Position numbers and translations under genes: made by a program. DNA of 11,950 nt from Thermoproteota archaeon. GTDB lineage: Archaea; Korarchaeota; Korarchaeia; Korarchaeales; Korarchaeaceae. The DNA lies in assembly GCA_021158805.1 (NCBI GenBank), contig JAGGTZ010000083.1, positions 1 through 11,950 on the forward strand, in the 5' to 3' direction. The notes under the pieces were generated by a model. The model was not told where the DNA came from, did no database searches, and saw nothing but the letters and a program-made list of their open reading frames with translations. Below are positions 6,466 through 11,940 of the stretch, piece after piece; position 1 is the first letter of the stretch, and every line of letters starts with the position of its first letter.

Positions 6466-8568
6466 ATGGTAAACTATGCAATACTGACATGGCTAGTGCC
6501 CTACATAGGAGCAGTCTTAGCGCTCGTCTTTAGCAAACTCGAGAGGGTAAGGGACGTCATTGCAGCCCTTGCCCTCTTCATCTCAGCTTTACTATCTACT
6601 ATCGTGCTTCAAGAGGTAATATCATCCAGCGAAGGGGTTATACATGTCTCCTATCCTTGGATCTCTACATTCGGGGTAACCTTTGGGGTCTATGTTGATT
6701 CCTTAGCAGCCTTCATGGCATTTATCGTTGCATGGCTTAGCTTCCTCATAGGAGTTTACAGTCTAAAATACATGGAAGGAGATCCAGGACTTACTAGATA
6801 CTGGTTCTTCTTCGACTTCTTCGTTGGCAGCATGCTCCTTCTCGTGCTAGCTGATAACTTAATACTGATGTTCATGGGCTGGGAGGGTACGGGTCTCGCC
6901 TCCTATGCGCTGATAGGGCACTGGTATACAGATAAAGACGAGAAATGCGTTGGAGATGTAGGGAGGAAGGCTTTAGGCGTTCCTATGTGGTTTAGCCCCA
7001 GTCATAGTGGACTGAGAGCAATAGTATTCACTAGATTAGGTGATGTTGGATTTATAGCAGCAATAGGTGCCATCTACTACTTCACTGGAACGCTATCTAT
7101 ACCCGCTCTCGCTGAGAATGTCGCCGGGTGGGCCGGACCTCTGGCGAAAGCCGGAGTGCTGTTTCCATTCCTTCTAGTCTTCTCGCTGGGAGCTATGGCC
7201 AAGAGCGCACAATTCCCCTTCCACGAATGGCTTGTCACTGCGATGACAGGTCCTACACCAGTTAGTGCGCTGATACATGCCGCAACCATGGTGAAAGCAG
7301 GTGTCTACTTCTTACTGAGGTTCTCTCCCATATTCATGTTGGCTGCTCATTCAGTGCCCGGGGCTGCTCCTCAAGTTCATGCGTATTTCTCAGCAATCGC
7401 GCTAATTGGAGGGTTTACTGCGTTCTTCATGGCAACTCAGGCGCTCGTGGCGAGAGAACTCAAACTCATACTGGCGTTTTCAACCGCCTCACAGCTCGGC
7501 TACATGTTCTTGGCGCTCGGGAGCGCTGGTCTTATCGCAGAATTCCCAATGGGATTCCTTGCTGGCTTCTCTCACCTAATGAGTCATGCGATCTTCAAGG
7601 CGTCCCTATTCTTAGCAGCTGGAGCGATAATACATGCGGTTGAGTCTAAATACATAGACGATATGGGTGGACTCTCTTCCTTCATGAAGGCTACCTTCCT
7701 CGCGATGTCAATTGCGGCCCTGAGCTTAGCCGGCGTTCCTCCCTTAATGGGCTTCTGGAGTAAGGACACTATCATAGAAGTGGCGAAGGAATCTGAGATG
7801 TTCCTTCCATTCTTCTTTGGTGTAGTTACAGCTGCTTTAACAGCCTTCTATTCCACTAGGATGGTTGTCAGGACATTCCTGTATGAAAAGTCCCACAATG
7901 TGGAGCACTTAGAGAAGGAGCATGAACTCCATGAAGCACACCCCCTAATGCTAGTGCCTTATCTTGTGTTAGCACTTATCTCACTGATAGGCGGACTAGT
8001 ATGGCCTATTTACGGTCCTGAATTGTTAAGTGAAATGGTAAAATCCGTCTTAGGAATAGAGGAAGTCTTCCATCCAGAGATCCACCTCGACATCGGATTA
8101 CTGGCTACATCGCTCGTAATGGTGTTCCTAGGGATTGGAATAGCTTGGATCCTTTATCAGACTGGGAGTGGCAGATCTGCAGTAATATCGATTACTGAGA
8201 ACCCAGTTGGAAAAGCGCTCTATAACTTCTTGTACGACAGGTGGTACCTCAACTCCATATACTACATAGTAATCGTGGGAGGTTTCGCTGCTCTGTCTAG
8301 AGGGATATTCAAGTACTTCGACAGCCTAATAGTGGATGGCTTCTATCACAAGTTCATACCTTGGATAACTGAGAGATTCAGTACTCTAGGCTTCAAGTAC
8401 TTCGAGACCGAAGTTATAGACGACACTTATCATGACAGGGTCGTGAGGATGTTCAAAGCCTTTGGGTCTGCTGTAAGGAAGGTCCAGACAGGTCTGGTGA
8501 ACCAATACCTCGTGATGTTCTTCCTAGGGCTAATGCTCATACTGTTGTACTTGCTATGGGTGGGATGA
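6466..8568 (+). CDS. nuoL: Complex I-like antiporter-type subunit L (NuoL/ND5)
   Basis: Distal pump subunit (700 aa; E. coli 613). The antiporter core shows the full set of charged residues: Glu140 in FMGWEGTGLAS (TM5), Asp193 in RLGDVGF, Lys246 in AMAKSAQFPFHEWL (TM7), Lys277 in ATMVKAGVY (TM8), His370/His374/Lys378 in SHLMSHAIFKASLF, and Lys433 in FWSKD (TM12). After the core, roughly residues 500-700 carry the L-specific extra part: more membrane helices, an amphipathic stretch with many charged and aromatic residues (about 590-670), and a terminal anchor, LMLILLYLLWVG. This is the long lateral helix that clamps M and N. An extra loop of roughly 20 residues with KCVGDVGRKALG sits between TM5 and TM6, absent from E. 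coli NuoL. GGTGAT overlapping the nuoM stop is the likely ribosome site. Confidence 0.95.
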   Translation: MVNYAILTWLVPYIGAVLALVFSKLERVRDVIAALALFISALLSTIVLQEVISSSEGVIHVSYPWISTFGVTFGVYVDSLAAFMAFIVAWLSFLIGVYSLKYMEGDPGLTRYWFFFDFFVGSMLLLVLADNLILMFMGWEGTGLASYALIGHWYTDKDEKCVGDVGRKALGVPMWFSPSHSGLRAIVFTRLGDVGFIAAIGAIYYFTGTLSIPALAENVAGWAGPLAKAGVLFPFLLVFSLGAMAKSAQFPFHEWLVTAMTGPTPVSALIHAATMVKAGVYFLLRFSPIFMLAAHSVPGAAPQVHAYFSAIALIGGFTAFFMATQALVARELKLILAFSTASQLGYMFLALGSAGLIAEFPMGFLAGFSHLMSHAIFKASLFLAAGAIIHAVESKYIDDMGGLSSFMKATFLAMSIAALSLAGVPPLMGFWSKDTIIEVAKESEMFLPFFFGVVTAALTAFYSTRMVVRTFLYEKSHNVEHLEKEHELHEAHPLMLVPYLVLALISLIGGLVWPIYGPELLSEMVKSVLGIEEVFHPEIHLDIGLLATSLVMVFLGIGIAWILYQTGSGRSAVISITENPVGKALYNFLYDRWYLNSIYYIVIVGGFAALSRGIFKYFDSLIVDGFYHKFIPWITERFSTLGFKYFETEVIDDTYHDRVVRMFKAFGSAVRKVQTGLVNQYLVMFFLGLMLILLYLLWVG

Positions 8569-8571
8569 AAT

Positions 8572-9975
8572 ATGGAATGGATCATATGGGCGCTAATTGT
8601 GGTCTTGGGTGGCTTAGGACTCGTGCTGCCTACGATAGATTACATTAAGGAGACAAAAGTCAGCCCATACTTGACTTTACTTGGTACTGCTACTGCCTTG
8701 GTTCTAGTACTGTTGCTAACTTTCAGTAGAAGAAGCGGTATTCTATTTGATGGGGCCTTAAGAATAGATACTATCTCCTCATACCTCGCTTTAATAGCTA
8801 CTCTTGGTGCATTCTTGGTTAGTTTAGCCTCAGTCACCCAGGCCAAAGACTGGAGCACCGCTCCTAGCCTTTACTCCCTCCTCCTGCTAGCATTACTCGG
8901 GGTATACTTCATACTCTTTGTCAATGATGCAACTGTACTTGTGGCAGCTTGGGCACTAGTAGCTGTCGCCTCATACGTCCTAGTTGGTGTGAAGAAGGAC
9001 GAAGCCTCCTTAGAAGCTACAACAAAGTATGCTATAATGGGTGTAGCCTCCTCATCGCTCTTAATATTTGGGTTAGCCTTCGTGCTTGGAGTAACTAAGG
9101 TCACACAGCTTGTACCGCTTACAGGGGTCCCAGATACGTACAAACTTACCCTCATCTTGGGTGTTATGGCGCTGATAGCTGCCTTCGGTTTCAAGCTAGG
9201 TGTAGTTCCCTTCCATGGCTGGCTTCCTGATGTCTATGGAGGGGCCCATCCACTGGTCGTCTCCTATGTGTCGGGTGTAATAAAGCTCATAAGCATTGGG
9301 GCCTTCTTAAGGGTTCTTATGCCTTTAATTCCGGCTATAGCAAGTGAGTGGTTCCTAATACTTGCCATACTCTCAGTTATCACGATGTTCTATGGAAATC
9401 TAGCTGCTTTAGTCCAAAGAAATGTCCAGAGGATGATGGCTTACTCAAGTATAGGCCACGCTGGCTATTTCCTAATAGCCTTCGCTGCTTTATCGTTTAA
9501 CGAAGCTAGAACATTAGCCCTTCAGGGTATAGGGTTACATGTCACCACATACGTCCTTGCCAAGGTCGGGATATTTGTTGGCCTCGCATATTTCGCTAGG
9601 AAAGGAGTAGAGCTAACGTTAGATGGTATGAGTGGCATAGGTAGGAAGATGCCCCTAACCGGGACCTTCTTCTCACTACTGCTCCTCAGCCTAATGGGGA
9701 TGCCCCCGCTAATAGGGTTCTGGAGTAAATTCCTATATATCTTCTATTCAGTGGTCAACGTAGCACCTTGGCTGGCATTTTTGGGTATAGTGAACAGCGG
9801 CATCTCCGTTGGTTACTATGCAATAGTGATAAGGTACTTATTCTTCGCAGAGCCCCCTGAACTATCAATAGAAGAAGGAAATGACCCAGAATTGATTGTC
9901 TTAGCGATAACAGCGACTCTAGGGGTTATCATAGGCATAGGATTTGTTGGAGCAATTGCATCTTTCCTCTCATAA
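8572..9975 (+). CDS. nuoN: Complex I-like antiporter-type subunit N (NuoN/ND2)
   Basis: Third pump subunit (467 aa, about 14 helices; E. coli 485), last gene of the operon. Lys208 in GFKLGVVPFHGWLPD (TM7), Lys238 in SGVIKLISIGAFLR (TM8), RNVQRMMAYSSIGHAGY at 283-299 and Lys386 in GFWSKFLYI (TM12) fit NuoN. The TM5 segment reads VAAWALVAVASYVLVG (124-139). The essential Glu (E. coli Glu133) should stand at residue 128, where this protein has Ala, codon GCA at 8953-8955, one base from GAA. Only TM5 departs from the expected charged set, and no other acid is in that helix. The start is ATG 8572, three bases after the nuoL stop. The identification is secure by motif and position. Confidence 0.93.
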   Translation: MEWIIWALIVVLGGLGLVLPTIDYIKETKVSPYLTLLGTATALVLVLLLTFSRRSGILFDGALRIDTISSYLALIATLGAFLVSLASVTQAKDWSTAPSLYSLLLLALLGVYFILFVNDATVLVAAWALVAVASYVLVGVKKDEASLEATTKYAIMGVASSSLLIFGLAFVLGVTKVTQLVPLTGVPDTYKLTLILGVMALIAAFGFKLGVVPFHGWLPDVYGGAHPLVVSYVSGVIKLISIGAFLRVLMPLIPAIASEWFLILAILSVITMFYGNLAALVQRNVQRMMAYSSIGHAGYFLIAFAALSFNEARTLALQGIGLHVTTYVLAKVGIFVGLAYFARKGVELTLDGMSGIGRKMPLTGTFFSLLLLSLMGMPPLIGFWSKFLYIFYSVVNVAPWLAFLGIVNSGISVGYYAIVIRYLFFAEPPELSIEEGNDPELIVLAITATLGVIIGIGFVGAIASFLS

Positions 9976-10009
9976 CTTTTTCCCTATTAACTTGTAATAT
10001 TGTCTCCCC

Positions 10010-10068
10010 TCCATCTAGACACCTTTACCCTAAGATAGTAAGGATTAGATGGGTTTACCCTCTTTTTT
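10010..10068 (+). terminator. Hairpin plus T-run ending the nuo operon
   Basis: CCATCTA (10011-10017) and TAGATGG (10046-10052) are perfect inverted arms, extendable by one G-U pair. The enclosed bases can form an inner stem of CCTTTAC against GTAAGG with one bulged base. A run of six T (10063-10068) follows about ten bases later. A shorter T-run (9978-9982) lies straight after the nuoN stop and could also release the polymerase. Archaeal terminators depend mainly on the T-run, so the hairpin may instead protect the 3' end. Confidence 0.4.
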
Positions 10069-10116
10069 CTCAATTTTTAGTTGAAATTAAGGGAGAGGTT
10101 TCTCCTCATCCTGATA

Positions 10117-10130
10117 GAAACATTTTAATA
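10117..10130 (+). promoter_or_regulatory. BRE/TATA promoter of candidate RNA 1
   Basis: GAAAC (10117-10121) followed by TTTTAATA (10123-10130) fits a BRE plus TATA element. The normal spacing predicts a start at about 10152-10154, which is exactly where the 10-bp closing helix of the structured block begins. A weak 5-bp hairpin (GGAGA/TCTCC, 10092-10105) lies just upstream. Confidence 0.5.
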
Positions 10131-10151
10131 ATTAATCCCTACAAAATTCTC

Positions 10152-10380
10152 AGGTATCAGCGATGATTAAACAAAAATGTAGTAATGGACGATACCATTA
10201 TGGATCGCCCCCCAAGAACATCGCAGCGAGGTCAGAGCAAATCGAAGAAGATGAGCTGATACCTCTCCGCATAGGGGACCCTTCATAAGGGTCGGGGCAG
10301 CTCCTTTGATGCGCCTTATGTTGGGACGGCGCTGTGGGGGTCGGGGGGCTAGCCTTATGGGCTGGCTCCCCCTATTTTCT
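10152..10380 (+). ncRNA. Candidate structured RNA 1, family unknown
   Basis: A block of about 230 bases with no supported ORF, G+C-rich against AT-rich flanks (3' half about 65% by hand count). AGGTATCAGC (10152-10161) pairs perfectly with GCTGATACCT (10255-10264), a 10-bp helix closing a domain that contains TAATGG/CCATTA (10183-10188/10195-10200). Three hairpins follow. Hairpin 1 is GACCC(TT)/(AA)GGGTC at 10277-10293. Hairpin 2 is GCGCC/GGCGC at 10311-10332. Hairpin 3 is a 12-bp stem at 10343-10371 with a TTATG loop. TATTTTCT (10373-10380) then gives a terminator-like T-run. A promoter at the right distance supports a separate transcript. It could instead be a long leader of the cysteine-rich gene 95 bases downstream, but that gene has its own TATA box. 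I see none of the core motifs of RNase P RNA, SRP RNA, tRNA or C/D guides. Secondary structure was worked out by eye. Confidence 0.55.
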
Positions 10381-10408
10381 AATCAAAAGCTTCCAGAAAA
10401 CAAAGTCT

Positions 10409-10418
10409 CCTTTAAAGG
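10409..10418. repeat. Perfect 10-base palindrome CCTTTAAAGG
   Basis: This self-complementary 10-mer lies between the T-run of candidate RNA 1 and the promoter of the cysteine-rich gene. Its TTTAAA core could also act as a TATA-like element. Function unknown. Confidence 0.35.
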
Positions 10419-10425
10419 GCTGTGG

Positions 10426-10442
10426 ATTTGAGGGGCTCAAAT
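10426..10442. promoter_or_regulatory. Inverted repeat, candidate operator of the cysteine-rich gene
   Basis: ATTTGAG (10426-10432) and CTCAAAT (10436-10442) are perfect inverted arms around GGG. The repeat ends five bases before the TATA-like CTTTAAA (10448-10454), covering the place where TFB contacts DNA. Such a position fits a repressor or activator site. A hairpin role is less likely, because it lies upstream of the predicted transcript start. Confidence 0.4.
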
Positions 10443-10447
10443 ATCAG

Positions 10448-10454
10448 CTTTAAA
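10448..10454 (+). promoter_or_regulatory. TATA box giving a leaderless transcript
   Basis: CTTTAAA is centred 24 bases before ATG 10475, so transcription should start at or within a base or two of the ATG. No ribosome site precedes the ATG (the upstream bases are TCTTCTT). Both facts fit a leaderless mRNA, common for single genes in Thermoproteota. Confidence 0.5.
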
Positions 10455-10474
10455 CATTTCGAAAAATTCTTCTT

Positions 10475-11047
10475 ATGAGACATTATATCATCAAAAGGGT
10501 GGTTCCTATCTTCCTCCCGTGGAGGAAGATAAGGGACTTCAACTGCCTTGCATGTGGTGTCTGCTGCTACAATTTCAAAGTCCCCCTAAAACCTCACGAG
10601 GCCGTAATGATTGTGAGGAACTTTGGGAGAAAATACATCACTTCAAGCTGGGGTAAACAATATATAACCAAGGGGGATGGGGAACCTTGCCCCTTTCTCC
10701 TTAGAAAAGGAGATCTGAGCTTGTGCACCCTTCAATCCCTAGGTATGAAACCTACTGCATGCAAGGTATGGCCCTTCTATATATTCAAGAGACCAGCCTA
10801 TGGGAAAGAGGAGGAAGCTTACTTTTCTCATAAGTTTGGAAGCTTCTACGTCTACGTAGATCAGAGATGTCCGGGTCTAATAATGGGGAAACCCTCATTG
10901 AGACTCCGTGAAACAATCTCAGAGGCTATAGAAATATGGTTAGGTACTAGGAGGGAACAAGACCTAACCTGCAGCTCACGAGCCGCATTATCTACTGGGG
11001 TAATACAATCTCTACACTGGGCAGGCAACTCGATATTGACAGTATAG
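10475..11047 (+). CDS. CxxCxxCC-type cysteine-rich protein (YkgJ/PF03692-like), putative metal or Fe-S binding
   Basis: A 190-aa soluble protein with the YkgJ-family layout. CLACGVCC at 24-31 gives Cys24, 27, 30 and 31. Cys72 in EPCPFL, Cys84 in LCTLQSLGMKP, Cys96 in ACKVWPF and Cys132 in QRCPG follow. A ninth cysteine, Cys166, lies in the poorly conserved tail. The family is annotated as zinc or iron-sulfur binding and is poorly characterised; some members are tied to protein modification or metal handling. I do not assign a reaction. The N-terminus is basic (MRHYIIKRVV) with no convincing signal peptide. The start is ATG 10475, supported by a TATA box at leaderless distance. The gene stands alone, flanked by two candidate structured RNAs on the same strand. 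An inverted repeat at 10426-10442 suggests its own regulation. A T-run at 11095-11099 could end it. Family call fairly sure, function unknown. Confidence 0.75.
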   Translation: MRHYIIKRVVPIFLPWRKIRDFNCLACGVCCYNFKVPLKPHEAVMIVRNFGRKYITSSWGKQYITKGDGEPCPFLLRKGDLSLCTLQSLGMKPTACKVWPFYIFKRPAYGKEEEAYFSHKFGSFYVYVDQRCPGLIMGKPSLRLRETISEAIEIWLGTRREQDLTCSSRAALSTGVIQSLHWAGNSILTV

Positions 11048-11094
11048 TAGAACCCTCTGCCACATGGGCTAATCGAGATAAGGCAACTTCTGGC

Positions 11095-11099
11095 TTTTT
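11095..11099 (+). terminator. T-run after the cysteine-rich gene
   Basis: Five T follow a GGC at 11092-11094, about 50 bases past the stop codon, without a strong hairpin. This would suffice as an archaeal T-run terminator but is a weak call alone. Confidence 0.3.
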
Positions 11100-11150
11100 A
11101 TTAATATCTAGGAAGAAATGAGAGATTATTTTTCGGCAAATTTTGTTACC

Positions 11151-11164
11151 AGAAGGTTTATTAG
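11151..11164 (+). promoter_or_regulatory. BRE/TATA promoter of candidate RNA 2
   Basis: AGAAGG (11151-11156) followed by TTTATTAG (11157-11164) fits a BRE plus TATA element. A start about 26 bases downstream falls at G11186, the first base of the G+C-rich structured block. Confidence 0.5.
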
Positions 11165-11185
11165 TGCAACCTGGTATTGTTACTT

Positions 11186-11320
11186 GCCGGGAAAGGGGTG
11201 GTGTAGGCGGTCAAGGTAGGCCTTGACCGTCGAATGCCTGGCCGGAAACCTCGAAAGAGGTGGAAGGCCGGGAACCCTCAATCGTGAGGTTGAGGGACCC
11301 CCCCGAAAGTCTACTTTTCT
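11186..11320 (+). ncRNA. Candidate structured RNA 2: four-way-junction RNA, family unknown
   Basis: The core 11186-11305 is about 64% G+C by hand count and lies in AT-rich DNA between convergent genes. A closing stem pairs CGGG (11188-11191) with CCCG (11302-11305) and GGGGT (11195-11199) with ACCCC (11297-11301), leaving one AAA bulge. Inside are three hairpins. The first is CGGTCAAGG/CCTTGACCG (11208-11229) with loop TAGG. The second runs 11237-11272, with CCTGGCC/GGCCGGG outside, a symmetric GGAA/GGAA internal loop, and ACCTC/GAGGT capped by a GAAA tetraloop. The third is CCCTCAA/TTGAGGG (11275-11296) with an 8-base loop. A T-run (CTACTTTTCT, 11311-11320) follows. A promoter at the right distance precedes it. 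No coding frame and no T-loop consensus were seen. It is not 5S rRNA, whose fold has a three-way junction. Structure derived by eye. Confidence 0.65.
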
Positions 11321-11370
11321 TATATACCGTTCACTAATCTGAGTAGGCTTACTACGATAGCAGACTTACC

Positions 11371-11940
11371 TCAAATATACTTACAAATATTGATGTAGAC
11401 CCTAGAACTCAGCTCTATAATTCTTCCTTCATCTACATAGACTACCAACACTCCATTAAGCTTTGCCACCCTTAGAAGCTCAAGAGGGACGGGTGGGTTC
11501 CTGTAATATCTGTCTACTAGATCCTTCCACTTCTTGAGCTCTGTCTCAGATCTAGAATGAGGGGGATCCATTAAGAAAGGTGGTAATTCCATCAGATAAG
11601 TCGGTGGGGCGGCCAGATAAAATCTATCAGCATACTGGCTGTATCTAGCTATCTTGCTGGCTACTCTAGCTCTGCAGAAGGAATCTGGATCTAAAGCATG
11701 CTCAGGTGGGACAAAACCTGTCTCAACCTCTACTATCATCTTTTCATCATTAACTCCCATGACATCACATCTAAGGTCATCTAGGCCTACCTCTACGTCA
11801 ACTTGGAATCCCTTACTCAACAGATGAGCTGCGACCACGAGTTCCATCACCGAGTGATTTATCTTAACAGCTCCCTGCTCATATAAGTCGGTGAGCTTAT
11901 CTATTAGAGGTACCAATCTGGACCTTGAAACTCCTTTCAA
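11371..11940 (-). CDS. Putative PD-(D/E)XK-nuclease-like archaeal protein, 5' end uncertain
   Basis: A soluble protein of at least 189 aa that I do not recognise by name. The order of elements suggests a restriction-endonuclease-like fold: a helix with Glu33 in HSVMELVVAAHLL, a strand with Asp59 in RCDVMGV, then IVEVETG with Glu71 and Glu73, and a helix with Lys96, Tyr100 and Tyr103 (SKIARYSQYADRFYL). In the classical motif Glu-x-Lys is expected after the Asp; here it reads Glu-Val-Glu, so the lysine is missing or supplied by Lys96. The start at 11940 is a TTG, preceded by a weak AGGA. The frame stays open to the window edge at 11950, and the only ATG inside (residue 32) would remove the first motif residue's helix. 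The gene may thus be 5'-partial. It runs convergently toward candidate RNA 2. A catalytic nuclease, an inactive relative or a DNA-binding protein are all possible. Confidence 0.6.
   Translation of the reverse strand: MKGVSRSRLVPLIDKLTDLYEQGAVKINHSVMELVVAAHLLSKGFQVDVEVGLDDLRCDVMGVNDEKMIVEVETGFVPPEHALDPDSFCRARVASKIARYSQYADRFYLAAPPTYLMELPPFLMDPPHSRSETELKKWKDLVDRYYRNPPVPLELLRVAKLNGVLVVYVDEGRIIELSSRVYINICKYI

Noticed and set aside
8871..9194. Minus-strand open frame of 107 codons opposite nuoN
   Set aside because: Low-complexity Ser/Thr/Ala composition typical of the antisense of a membrane protein. It is fully covered by nuoN.
10160..10259. C/D-box sRNA in candidate RNA 1 (GCGATGA at 10160 and CTGA at 10256)
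   Set aside because: The C-box match is imperfect, the D-box lies inside the 10-bp helix rather than flanking it, the spacing is too long, and no clear internal C'/D' pair was seen.
11186..11305. Candidate RNA 2 as a tRNA or intron-containing tRNA (GTGGTGTAG and GTCGAATGCC look tRNA-like)
   Set aside because: There is no 7-bp acceptor stem, no TTCRANNC T-loop and no anticodon arm with a 7-base loop. The closing stem has a 3-base bulge and the hairpin loops have the wrong sizes.
10152..11320. RNase P RNA, SRP RNA or 5S rRNA at either RNA-like block
   Set aside because: I could not find the RNase P core motifs (such as the ACAGAA-GGCUUA region), the SRP helix-8 motif or 5S signatures. An Infernal search would settle this; I could not run one.
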